Origin: Streptomyces triculaminicus
GTDB taxonomy: Bacteria; Actinomycetota; Actinomycetes; Streptomycetales; Streptomycetaceae
Direction of reading: 5' to 3'
Length of the DNA: 64,000 nt
NCBI RefSeq assembly: GCF_017349075.1
Contig: NZ_JAFMOF010000002.1
Location: 1,674,001-1,738,000 of the forward strand
Of this stretch, positions 46,028 through 53,489 are shown piece after piece. A program made the translations under genes and the position numbers. The number at the start of each line of letters is the position of its first letter. The first letter of the stretch is position 1. The notes beneath the pieces were generated by a model, which saw only the letters and a list, made by a program, of their open reading frames with translations, made no database searches and was not told the DNA's origin.

Positions 46028-46918
46028 TCACGGCGTGACGGTGGGCCGTACGTAGATCCACAGCTGATCGACTTCGTTGAATCCGGCGGATTCGTACAGG
46101 GCGTTGGCCGCCGTCCGGTCGCGTTCGCCCCCGGGGGGTTCGTCGTCGTCGACGTAGAGAATCGCTTCAGTGGCTCCTAGACCGGTGAGCGTGTCGAGGG
46201 CGGAGCCGAGTAGTGCGCGTCCCAGGCCCTGCCTTCGCGCTTCGGGGCCGACCTCGATCCACCACAGGACGCCGACGCCCTGGACGGGTTCGCCGATGAC
46301 CGCCTCGGCCACCGTCCGGCCGTCTCTGCGCACCTGCAGTTGCCGAGCGGTCGTCCGCTCGGGCTCGGGGACGATCCGGATGTTGTCCGCCCGTGGCAGG
46401 CCGGGGCGCGGTAGGGCGGCGTGCATGTAGCGCCAGAGGCGTTCGCCGGTGAACCCGGCGCGTTCCAGTGCCGCGCGGGTCACCGGCCGGTGGCCGATCG
46501 GCAGCGCCTCCAGACCCAGGGTGAGCGCGGTCGCGAACTGGAAGGCTTCGACGGGGCGGGGCGCCAGCTCTGCCAGGGCATGGGCGATCAGCGCCTCGGC
46601 CACGGCCGCGTTCTCACGGCAGTGGGCCCACAGGATCAGCCCGGTGTCGTCTTTCGGACGCAGTGCGCAGGAGACGACGCCCACGACGTTGCCGTTGCCG
46701 TCGGCGGTGGTGGCCACGTGTACGGTCGGCGGGTCGAGTTCGGCCCACCAGTTGTCGTCGACGGGCGACTCGCCGCGTAAGGCCTGCGCGAGCATGTCGG
46801 GTGTGGCTTCCGGCTGGCCCGGGAGCCTGTCGGCGTTGACAAGGGTCAGGACGGCCGTCCGGTCGGTCGCGCGGTACGGGCGGAGCGTTAGGCGTGTCAT
46901 GGCTACCACACTGGTCAC
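46028..46918 (-). CDS. GNAT-family acetyltransferase, two-domain type
   Basis: 296 residues with two GNAT-like halves. The C-terminal half has a clear acetyl-CoA site (LWWIEVGPEARRQGLGRALLGSALD: V-x-P-x-x-R-x-x-G-x-G) and ALYESAGFNEVDQLW. The N-terminal half (LRPYRATDRTAVLTLVNADR, HVATTADGNGNVVGVVSCAL) is degenerate. This tandem layout occurs in mycothiol synthase-like proteins and in many uncharacterised actinobacterial GNATs, and the substrate is not predictable. Start could be ATG 46918 or 46900. Together with the downstream XRE gene's orientation it forms a minus-strand run, but it is probably transcribed alone. Confidence 0.85.
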   Translation of the reverse strand: MTSVVAMTRLTLRPYRATDRTAVLTLVNADRLPGQPEATPDMLAQALRGESPVDDNWWAELDPPTVHVATTADGNGNVVGVVSCALRPKDDTGLILWAHCRENAAVAEALIAHALAELAPRPVEAFQFATALTLGLEALPIGHRPVTRAALERAGFTGERLWRYMHAALPRPGLPRADNIRIVPEPERTTARQLQVRRDGRTVAEAVIGEPVQGVGVLWWIEVGPEARRQGLGRALLGSALDTLTGLGATEAILYVDDDEPPGGERDRTAANALYESAGFNEVDQLWIYVRPTVTP

Positions 46919-46969
46919 CGGGTCCTCTTCTGTCCAGGACGGCCGGTTGCTCGTCGCCCGTACCGGTCA

Positions 46970-47524
46970 CTACTCGGCGTTCTGCAGGGTGGCCAGGGAG
47001 ATGGGTTCGATGTCGCCGATCAGCAGGCTGATGGTCTGGTCGAGGCTCCTCCGCAGCCTTGCTTCCTCCCGATGCCCGGCCACGATCTCCTGAAGGTCCA
47101 GCAGGTCGGCGACGATTCGATCGGTCGCCCGGTACGGGTGCTCGTGGTCGGCGGCCGACATGCCGAGACCTTCGTCGAGGTGGGGAATCGCCCGGCTCAG
47201 CCGGGCCCTCGCGTCCGGCGCCTGGGCTGGTTCCCCGATGGTCGAGACGGCGAGTTCCGAGGCTGTTCTCTCCGCCTGCGCCCTGAGCCAGAGGTCTTTC
47301 AGGGAGCCCTGGGCGTGCAGCACCTTATCGCTGAGGAAGGCGAATTCCCGGCTCGGCCAACGTTCCGCTTTTTCGATCTTCGACACGGTGGAACCGCTGT
47401 GCATCACTCGTTCCCCGAGGGCCGTTTGGGAAAGTCCCCGCTGTTTTCGGAATGTGCGTAGTTCCGCCCCGAAGCGATGGCGTACCGACGCGCAGGGAGT
47501 TAATTCACGTAAGGGTCGTCCCAC
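46970..47524 (-). CDS. XRE-family transcriptional regulator (divergent from the AsnB-like/peptide operon)
   Basis: 184 residues from a GTG at 47524 with GGGGGAG upstream. The N-terminal HTH is typical: FGAELRTFRKQRGLSQTALG, ERVMHSGSTVSKIEKAERWP. Then comes a helical C-terminal part (SIGEPAQ-like region, DEGLGMSAADHEHPYRATDR). It is shorter than the ~280-residue XRE/DUF397 regulators usual in Streptomyces and lacks their effector domain. Transcribed away from the peptide/AsnB-like/ABC operon across a ~270-base gap, it is the natural candidate to control that operon. Confidence 0.8.
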   Translation of the reverse strand: MGRPLRELTPCASVRHRFGAELRTFRKQRGLSQTALGERVMHSGSTVSKIEKAERWPSREFAFLSDKVLHAQGSLKDLWLRAQAERTASELAVSTIGEPAQAPDARARLSRAIPHLDEGLGMSAADHEHPYRATDRIVADLLDLQEIVAGHREEARLRRSLDQTISLLIGDIEPISLATLQNAE

Positions 47525-47687
47525 TGTCAGTGCTCCCCCTAACCAAGCGCATGAGCCGGGCCGTGAAAGGTCCGGGATCATAGGACAGGTCCAGATCAAG
47601 GTAACGCAAAATCGATATCGGAAGGCTGAGATCTGGATCACGTTCGTCGTGCTGGTCCACTATCGGCCACTCGTCGGTCGTCGTCAC
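47505..47687 (-). CDS. Possible 60-residue protein overlapping the XRE start
   Basis: A GTG at 47687 with GGAG nine bases upstream opens a frame reading VTTTDEWPIVDQHDERDPDL, then SLPISILRYLDLDLSYDPGP, then FTARLMRLVRG, ending at 47505, 20 bases inside the XRE gene. The amino-acid composition is protein-like rather than random, and the overlap would couple it to the regulator. No family is recognised. It may be a small partner of the regulator, or spurious. Confidence 0.4.
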   Translation of the reverse strand: MTTTDEWPIVDQHDERDPDLSLPISILRYLDLDLSYDPGPFTARLMRLVRGSTDSGTTLT

Positions 47688-47907
47688 AGGTCGAAGCTCC
47701 GTGCTCGCGTCGGCTGGTGATGATCTTTGTACGAAAACTGTCCGATTGTGTACGGCCCGCACCGGGATCTCTCGTGGTAATGGGTTCGCCAAGTCCGGAA
47801 TCGTACATTGCCGCTGTCCAATTCAGGGCATTGATTTCCATGGCGTCGACACGTTGTCATGAATGACGAAGGGAATCGGCTCACGGGTGTGCCGATCGCC
47901 TTCATCG

Positions 47908-47936
47908 AAAATCGGGAGCCGTATCACCGATTTTTT
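47908..47936 (+). terminator. Intrinsic terminator / attenuator ahead of the 52-residue peptide gene
   Basis: AAAATCGG, an 11-base loop (GAGCCGTATCA), CCGATTTT, followed by more T (six T in a row at 47931-47936). The 8-bp stem with a T-run is unusual in this GC-rich genome. It ends only 11 bases before the ribosome binding site of the peptide gene, so it may be a leader attenuator for the operon, or the end of an upstream transcript. Confidence 0.55.
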
Positions 47937-47958
47937 CTCACCATCCAAGGAGGTAGCG

Positions 47959-48117
47959 ATGTCGAAGAAGAGCAAGCCGGGCGACGGTATTCGCGGCAAG
48001 GGCGTCCGGGGACGCTTCATGTTCATGGACGAGACCCCGGAGGCGGAGGCCACCACCTCGATCCGGGATTCCCTGGCCGACCTGGCCGAGACGCTGGAAA
48101 GCGAAGCCCGCAAGTAA
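47959..48117 (+). CDS. 52-residue peptide, candidate RiPP precursor of an AsnB-like operon
   Basis: A short gene with a perfect ribosome binding site AAGGAGG five bases before ATG 47959. The N-terminal half is basic and Gly-rich (MSKKSKPGDGIRGKGVRGRF), then MFMDETPEAEA. The C-terminal half is an acidic amphipathic helix (TTSIRDSLADLAETLESEAR). It has no signal peptide, Cys or membrane segment, and no lasso leader motif YxxPxL. The next gene, an asparagine-synthetase-like enzyme, starts 18 bases later, then an ABC exporter. A ribosomally made peptide modified by the AsnB-like enzyme and exported is inferred; which half is leader is unknown. Confidence 0.65.
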   Translation: MSKKSKPGDGIRGKGVRGRFMFMDETPEAEATTSIRDSLADLAETLESEARK

Positions 48118-48135
48118 CCAGAGGCAGGTGACGGC

Positions 48136-49410
48136 GTGCCGTACGAGCGGATCTCCCGACGCAGACTCGCACTGTGGTTGACCTGGCCGGCCATCAGGGG
48201 CGAGTTCGGCCCGGCCCATCCCTTCGAGGACGGTCCGGATATGGCGACGGAACCCCCGTGGCCCCGGGGCGAACCTGGAATGCGAAATCTGCGCACGGAG
48301 TTCCTCGCCTCGTTACGGCGCGCCGTCGGGAACAGCGAGGGGGTCGCGGTCGCCACCTCCGGCGGGCTCGACTCCCTCGCCGTTCTGGCCAACCTCATCC
48401 TCGAGCACGGTGATCAGCGCCGGATCACCGCTGTCGCCATCGAAATGATCGATGACCGGGGGAAGTCCAACATCCCCGTCGCCCGGAACCTGCTCGAGGG
48501 AATCGGTCTGCGGTGCGACCTGCGGATCGTACCGATCTCCCGGCGACCGACGGGGGTTCCGGAATGGCATGCGGAAGGGCCACGTCTCGACGCCCTGCCC
48601 GATGCCAACCGGCTTCTGGTGGAACTCGCCCACGAGGCGGGCGCGGACGTGCTGCTCACCGGCGACGGCGCCGACGAACTCCTGGGCAGCGGGCAGTACC
48701 TGACACCCCACTTATTTCGCCACGGAAACGTGCGCGCACTGCCGGACTACTGGCGCGATCACCGCGGCGAGTATCAGCCCACGAAGAAACTCGAGACGCT
48801 CGCCGTACTCTCGCCCCTCCTCGGCCGACGACGCCGGGCGATGACGTATCTGGCGTGTTCCTGGCCGGAGCTGTGCAGCAATCCACCGCACGACTTCCTC
48901 GCCGAGCCGTACCGAGGAATCGCCACCGCATGGACGAAGTCCTGGATCGGTTCGCTGGTACGGCTCCACGAACGGCACCATGATTCGCTGGCCGTCATGG
49001 AAGCGTGGAGCGACCTCTATCCACACCAACGGCTGCGCACAGCCGGTCTGGTGCGCAACGAGGACCCCTTCCTGGACCCGGAGTTCGTCGAACGGGCGAA
49101 GCGACTACCGCTGCACCGGCGCTACGACCCGAGCTACCCGCACCCGTACTGGCGGATGAAATCCCAGGTGATCAAGCTGATGCCCCCGGGTGCCCTGGCG
49201 CATCTCCCCACCGCCAAACAAATCTTCAGCCGGGCCATCGTCAGCCGTGTGGATCCCGCCGAACTGTCGGCGAAGTATCTGCTGGAGAGCGGGATCCTCA
49301 GCGCCCGCGCGCTGTCAGGAGACCTGGATCCCATGGTGGCGACCCGCATCGTCGAGGTCGAGCAATGGCTGGCCACGGCGATGGAACTCGGTTACGAACT
49401 GATCGACTAA
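48136..49410 (+). CDS. Asparagine-synthetase-like enzyme lacking the glutaminase domain
   Basis: 424 residues. After ~60 residues of unrelated N-terminus comes the synthetase domain: PP-loop VAVATSGGLDSLAVLANLIL, the substrate/Mg motif ADVLLTGDGADELLGSGQYL, and a C-terminal helical region with RNEDPFLDPEFVERAKRLPL and YWRMKSQVIKLMPPG. The SGGLDS ATP site is intact, so it should adenylate a carboxylate. Without a glutaminase half it cannot use glutamine; as in lasso cyclases and beta-lactam synthetase the amine must come from the substrate. GTG at 48136. Placed between the 52-residue peptide gene and an ABC exporter, it is inferred to form an amide in that peptide. Confidence 0.85.
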   Translation: MPYERISRRRLALWLTWPAIRGEFGPAHPFEDGPDMATEPPWPRGEPGMRNLRTEFLASLRRAVGNSEGVAVATSGGLDSLAVLANLILEHGDQRRITAVAIEMIDDRGKSNIPVARNLLEGIGLRCDLRIVPISRRPTGVPEWHAEGPRLDALPDANRLLVELAHEAGADVLLTGDGADELLGSGQYLTPHLFRHGNVRALPDYWRDHRGEYQPTKKLETLAVLSPLLGRRRRAMTYLACSWPELCSNPPHDFLAEPYRGIATAWTKSWIGSLVRLHERHHDSLAVMEAWSDLYPHQRLRTAGLVRNEDPFLDPEFVERAKRLPLHRRYDPSYPHPYWRMKSQVIKLMPPGALAHLPTAKQIFSRAIVSRVDPAELSAKYLLESGILSARALSGDLDPMVATRIVEVEQWLATAMELGYELID

Positions 49411-49426
49411 TCACCCTTGCGGAGCC

Positions 49427-51178
49427 ATGGACGAAACCTCGAAAGTCAGCCGCGTCACCTTCCGTACTCTGCTGGCCTGGACGCGGGGCAGTCGGCGAAG
49501 GCTGCTGTTCGCTCTGCTCTGCGCCCTGGCCGGATCCGGACTCGGGCTGGCCCAGCCTCTGATCGTCAACCGGACCATCGAGGCGGCGACGGCGGGGCGG
49601 TCCGTCGCCGGACTGTTGTGGCTGCTCGCCGCCGTCTTCGCAGGCCAAGCCGCATTGCAGGCCTGGTCGACGTTCCGGCTCGACCAGGCCGGCGAGGGTG
49701 TCGTCCAGCGGCTGCGCAGGGCGATGGTCGACCAGTTGCTGTGCTTGCGCATGGCCGTCTACGACCGTCACCGGCTGGGCGACCTGATCTCCCGCACCAC
49801 CACCGACACCACCCTGCTGCGCGACGTGCTCGCCACCGACGTGGTGAACGCGATCGTCAACTCCATCGTCGTGGTCGGCGGCGTGGGCATGATGTTCTGG
49901 CTGGATCCGATACTCGCCGGGGTGGTCATGGCGGTCGTCATCGGGTCCGGAGCGGTGATGGCGCTCGTACTCAAGGGGATCCGCCGCGAGACCCAGGCCG
50001 CGCAGGAAGCCACCGGCTCCCTCGCCGCCGAGCTGGAGCGCGTCCTCAGCGCCATCCGCACCGTGCGCATCAACCGTGCCGAGGCGCGCGAATCCGCGGC
50101 GCTGGCCCGTAGCACCGACGACATCTACGGTCACAACGTCAAGGCCGCCCGTCTGACCGCCGTGGTCTCACCCGCCATCGAACTCGCGGTGCAGGGCTCG
50201 CTGATCGTGGTCATCGTCGTCGGCCTGGCCAGGGTCGCGTCCGGGGACATGGCCGTCGGCGAGCTGGTGGCCTTCCTCCTCTACGTGAACTACCTGGCCG
50301 TACCGATGGCCGGGCTGTTCGACATCGCTCCCGCACTGCAAGCCGGGCTCGCGGCGCTGCAGCGCATCCAGGAGGTCCTGGATCTGCCCGTCGAAACGGA
50401 CCGGCTCCGGACGGACCGCCCGCAGACGGACCAGTTCCGGAAGGAGCCCGTCGCCGTCGCCGTCGCCGCCTCCGGGCTCGTGCTGCACGACCTCCGGTTC
50501 CGCTACACCGATCGCGAGATTCTCAAGGGGGCGTCGTTCCGGGTGCCCCGCCACAGCTTCACGGCCATCGCAGGGCCGTCCGGGGCCGGCAAGAGCACGA
50601 TCTTCAGCCTGCTCGGACGGTTCTACGACCCCGCGGCCGGGAGCATCACCCTCGACGGGCGCGATGCCCACACCGAGCACACCACGGGCGAATGGCGGTC
50701 CCGCATCGGCCTGGTGGAGCAGCATTCACCGCTGATGTACGGCACTCTGCGCGACAACCTCACCTACGCGGCGCCGGACGCCGAAGAACCGTGGCTGCAC
50801 CGGGTAGTGGAGATGGCGGGCTTGTCCGCCTTGGTGAAGCGGCTGCCCGACGGCCTCGACACCCCCGTCGGGGAACACGGCTCGTCGTTGTCCGGTGGCG
50901 AACAACAGCGCGTGGCGATCGCTCGTGCCCTGCTGGCCCGGCCGGAGATCCTGTTGCTGGACGAGCCCACCTCGCACCTGGACGCCGCCCATGAGCAGCT
51001 CCTGGCACAGACCCTGCATCTGATCTCCAAGGAGTGCACGCTGCTGGTCATCGCCCACCGGCTGTCCACGATCCGGTCCGCCGACCAGGTCGTCGTGCTG
51101 GACGGCGGGCGGGTGGTCGCCGCCGGCGGCTACGACGAGATACGGGACCACCTGCCCGCGCAGCACGCGGCCGCCTGA
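49427..51178 (+). CDS. ABC exporter (fused membrane-ATPase) of the AsnB-like operon
   Basis: 583 residues. Six-helix exporter domain (LLFALLCALAGSGLGLAQPL, LLWLLAAVFAGQAALQAW, AIVNSIVVVGGVGMMFWLDP) followed by the ATPase with Walker A AIAGPSGAGKSTIFSLLG, Q-loop GLVEQHSPLMYG, signature SLSGGEQQRVAIARALLARP, Walker B ILLLDEPTSHLD and H-loop VIAHRLSTIRS. MsbA/LagD-like half-transporter that works as a dimer; no N-terminal C39 peptidase is present. ATG at 49427 with GCGGAG, 16 bases after the AsnB-like stop: one operon. It may also serve the lasso cluster 5 kb upstream, which has no exporter of its own. Confidence 0.93.
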   Translation: MDETSKVSRVTFRTLLAWTRGSRRRLLFALLCALAGSGLGLAQPLIVNRTIEAATAGRSVAGLLWLLAAVFAGQAALQAWSTFRLDQAGEGVVQRLRRAMVDQLLCLRMAVYDRHRLGDLISRTTTDTTLLRDVLATDVVNAIVNSIVVVGGVGMMFWLDPILAGVVMAVVIGSGAVMALVLKGIRRETQAAQEATGSLAAELERVLSAIRTVRINRAEARESAALARSTDDIYGHNVKAARLTAVVSPAIELAVQGSLIVVIVVGLARVASGDMAVGELVAFLLYVNYLAVPMAGLFDIAPALQAGLAALQRIQEVLDLPVETDRLRTDRPQTDQFRKEPVAVAVAASGLVLHDLRFRYTDREILKGASFRVPRHSFTAIAGPSGAGKSTIFSLLGRFYDPAAGSITLDGRDAHTEHTTGEWRSRIGLVEQHSPLMYGTLRDNLTYAAPDAEEPWLHRVVEMAGLSALVKRLPDGLDTPVGEHGSSLSGGEQQRVAIARALLARPEILLLDEPTSHLDAAHEQLLAQTLHLISKECTLLVIAHRLSTIRSADQVVVLDGGRVVAAGGYDEIRDHLPAQHAAA

Positions 51179-51254
51179 CTCCGGCGCGGGCCGGAGCCGC
51201 GTAGTTGTAGAGAGGTTGCCGACGGTCACCGGGTTGAGCGTGGAAACCCCATGA

Positions 51255-51869
51255 TCACCGTGGCTCGTGCCCGCTCTTCATCCGGGGCACCTTGTCCGTG
51301 CCGGGCGAGCGGTCGAGGAGAAGCCGGCCGGCCCGGGCGCGGACCTCGGCTTGGGTGCGGCCGGGGTGGTCGGCGGCGAGGAAGTGGCTGCCGATGGCCA
51401 TGCAGAAGGCGAGCAGGCAGCGGGCCTCGACCTCTTCCGGGTCGGGGCAGAACGTGCTGATCGCGTCACGCAGCAGCCGCATGCGCCGGTTGTCCACGCG
51501 GCGCAGCCGGTCGGCGACCGCCTGGTCGCGGCGTGCCCAGTCGCGGACGGCGAGGTCGATGGGCAGCAGACGGTCGCCGGAGAAGGTGAGTTGCCCGGCG
51601 AGCCGCACCCTTTCCAGGGGGGCGTCGCTCTCCTGCTCGACCCGGTCGATGACGTCGTCGACGCTCTCTCGCTCCCAGGCGTCGAGCATTTCGGTCAACA
51701 GCGCCTCGCGGCTGGCGAAGTAGCCGTAGAAGCCTCCCCTGGTGACGCCGAGCGTCTTTGCCAGGGCGTCGATGCGTACGGCCTCCACGCCGCCCTTCGC
51801 CAGAGCGCGCAGTCCTTCTTCGACCCAGGTCTCGCGCGGTGTGCGCAGCGCACCCATCTTGTGGTTCAC
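51255..51869 (-). CDS. TetR-family transcriptional repressor
   Basis: 204 residues. HTH: TPRETWVEEGLRALAKGGVE, RIDALAKTLGVTRGGFYGYF, ASREALLTEMLDAWERE. The C-terminal domain has RLAGQLTFSGDRLLPIDLAV and RCLLAFCMAIGSHFLAADHP. It diverges from the membrane-protein gene at 52041, and two similar palindromes based on TGTACA lie in between (51887-51903 and 51920-51937), giving a clear operator candidate. The ATG at 51869 is used; an internal ATG four codons on is equally possible. Confidence 0.92.
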   Translation of the reverse strand: MNHKMGALRTPRETWVEEGLRALAKGGVEAVRIDALAKTLGVTRGGFYGYFASREALLTEMLDAWERESVDDVIDRVEQESDAPLERVRLAGQLTFSGDRLLPIDLAVRDWARRDQAVADRLRRVDNRRMRLLRDAISTFCPDPEEVEARCLLAFCMAIGSHFLAADHPGRTQAEVRARAGRLLLDRSPGTDKVPRMKSGHEPR

Positions 51870-51886
51870 CTCATGCAGTTGCTGGA

Positions 51887-51903
51887 TGTACAGGGCTGTA
51901 TAA
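51887..51903. promoter_or_regulatory. TetR operator site 1
   Basis: TGTACA-GGGC-TGTATA (51888-51903 core). It has the same half-sites and the same 4-base spacer as site 2 at 51920 but with one imperfect arm. It lies immediately upstream of the TetR start. Confidence 0.6.
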
Positions 51904-51919
51904 CGGGCCTAGTCTCGTG

Positions 51920-51937
51920 TTGTACATAACTGTACAA
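51920..51937. promoter_or_regulatory. TetR operator site 2, perfect palindrome
   Basis: TTGTACA-TAAC-TGTACAA: perfect 7-bp arms, 4-base spacer. Lies between the divergent TetR gene (51869) and the gene at 52041, about 32 bases from site 1 (three helical turns), a spacing that would allow two repressor dimers on the same face. Confidence 0.75.
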
Positions 51938-52040
51938 CGGACGTTGGGGAAGGGGGACTTCGGCGTTCCGGAAGGACGGCCCCCAAACGAAGACCCACCC
52001 GTCCCCTCGTCCCCGTGGTCGCGAGAAACGGAGTACTCAG

Positions 52041-52433
52041 ATGATCAAGTGGGCAGGCTGGATCATCACGCTGGCCGGCATCGGGCACACGCTGGGCAGC
52101 CTTCTCGAAACGGCTCCGGATTACGCCGGGACCTGGTTCGGCGGGGTGTGGAACCTCGGGGACTACCCCGAGATGAGCGACGCCACCGTCGCCTGGTGGT
52201 ATTCGGTGTTCAGCTTCGGCCCGCCGCTTCTCCTCACCGGCCTGACCGTGCTGTGGCTCGCCCGTCGCGGAATGACGCCGCCCGCGTTCATCGCCTGGGC
52301 CATGGTGGCGTGGGTCGTCCTCGGTTTCGTAGTCGACGGGCCCTCGCCCTTGTTGGTCCTCCTCGTCGCGGCCTACCTGCTGCTGGTCGGAGCCCGACAT
52401 GGCGAAGGCCAGGGGAACGCGTCTGCCGGCTGA
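52041..52433 (+). CDS. Four-helix membrane protein (DUF6463-like)
   Basis: 130 residues with four membrane segments: KWAGWIITLAGIGHTLGSLL, WWYSVFSFGPPLLLTGLTVL, PAFIAWAMVAWVVLGFVV, PLLVLLVAAYLLLVGA. The sequence plan (GHTLGSL near the start, TPPAFIAW in the middle) matches small actinobacterial DUF6463 proteins of unknown function, which commonly sit beside TetR genes. Controlled by the divergent TetR through the TGTACA operators; a role in membrane-active stress is a guess. Confidence 0.75.
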   Translation: MIKWAGWIITLAGIGHTLGSLLETAPDYAGTWFGGVWNLGDYPEMSDATVAWWYSVFSFGPPLLLTGLTVLWLARRGMTPPAFIAWAMVAWVVLGFVVDGPSPLLVLLVAAYLLLVGARHGEGQGNASAG

Positions 52434-52521
52434 GGCAGCGGCACCTGAGCGCTGAGCACCGTCCCGGGCGGCATCGTCCGCGGGGTGGACGACCTAGGGT
52501 CCGTCTTCAAATGGTCGTTCG

Positions 52522-52944
52522 ATGGTGGATCATGGTGTCGTGATTCGACGTCATGAACTGACCGACTCCGAGTGGGAGTTACTGGCTCCGCTGATACCGA
52601 GTGCCAGCAGAGGCCGGCCTCGGACCGAGGACCGCAGGGTCATCAACGGGATGGTCTACAAGATCCGGACCGGGGTCTCCTGGCGTGACCTGCCAGAACG
52701 CTACGGCCCGTGGAAGACGGTCTACACTCGCTTCCGCCGCTATGCCATCGACGGCGTGTTCACCCGGGCCCTGCAACGGATCCAGGCCCGTGCCGACGCC
52801 GCTGGTGACATCGACTGGCTGGTCCAGATCGACTCCACCATCGTCCGCGCCCACCAGCACGCCGCCGCCACCGGCCGAAAAGGGGGAGGCACCGGACGGA
52901 CGAACCGGACGATCACGCCCTCGGCCGATCCCGGGGAGGCCTGA
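52522..52944 (+). CDS. IS5-family transposase, orfA part
   Basis: 140 residues: VIRRHELTDSEWELLAPLIP, the DUF4096-like N-terminal domain with GMVYKIRTGVSWRDLPERYG, and the first catalytic Asp in WLVQIDSTIVRAHQHAAA. The zero frame ends at 52944. A slippery AAAAGGGGG run at 52878-52886 allows a -1 shift into the orfB frame, which continues KRGRHRTDEPDDHALGRSRG. Confidence 0.92.
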   Translation: MVDHGVVIRRHELTDSEWELLAPLIPSASRGRPRTEDRRVINGMVYKIRTGVSWRDLPERYGPWKTVYTRFRRYAIDGVFTRALQRIQARADAAGDIDWLVQIDSTIVRAHQHAAATGRKGGGTGRTNRTITPSADPGEA

Positions 52945-53402
52945 CCAGCAAAATCCACCTCGCCTGCGACGGCCGCGGCCGCCCCCTGGCCATCCTGCTC
53001 ACTCCGGGCCAACGACACGACGGCATCTGCGCACGCCCCCTGCTCGAACGCATCCGAGTGCCCCGTACCGGACCAGGCCGGCCCCGCTGCCGCCCAGATC
53101 ACGTGATCGCAGACAAGGCCTACAGTTCACGCGGCTTCCGCGCCTACCTGCGTAAACGCGGCATCGGACACACGATCCCGGAGAAGAACGACCAGAAGCG
53201 GCACCGCCGAAACCGAGGCCGACGAGGCGGCCGGCCGACAAGCTTCAACAGCGAGATCTACCGCCGCCGCAACACCGTCGAACGCTGCTTCAACCAACTC
53301 AAAGGCTTCCGCGGCATCGCCACCCGCTACGAGAAGACCGCCACCTCCTACGAAGCAGCAGTCACACTCGCATCACTCCTGCTCTGGGCAAGATCAATTT
53401 GA
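52880..53402 (+). CDS. IS5-family transposase, orfB part (expressed by -1 frameshift)
   Basis: In the -1 frame after the slippery site the protein runs GGLTSKIHLACDGRGRPLAI, then the second catalytic Asp in HVIADKAYSSRGFRAYL, and the catalytic Glu in YRRRNTVERCFNQLKGFRGI, ending KTATSYEAAVTLASLLLWAR. Together with orfA this is a complete DDE transposase of the IS427 group. It probably has no start of its own; the ATG-like codons inside are not preceded by a ribosome binding site. Confidence 0.88.
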
Positions 53403-53489
53403 AGACGGACCCTAGTCGTTGGCTGATGCTTTGTGAGCGAGGGGAAACTCATGCGACTGCTGTCGGCATGCGGTGCGAGACTCAGCCCC

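Larger units (their letters stand above)
52494..53415 (+). mobile_element. Complete IS5/IS427-type insertion sequence
   Basis: Perfect 18-bp terminal inverted repeats CTAGGGTCCGTCTTCAAA at 52494-52511 and TTTGAAGACGGACCCTAG at 53398-53415 bound a ~915-bp element. CTAG at both ends may be the target site duplication (IS427-type elements target CTAG/TNA). It carries two overlapping frames joined by a -1 frameshift. Both ends and all DDE residues are intact, so the element looks recently mobile and possibly active. It lies between the membrane-protein gene and the DinB gene and interrupts nothing recognisable. Confidence 0.93.

Noticed and set aside
47959..48117. Reading the 52-residue peptide as a second lasso precursor
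   Set aside because: It lacks the YxxPxL leader motif and the penultimate Thr, and no RRE or leader protease is encoded beside it, so lasso class cannot be claimed.
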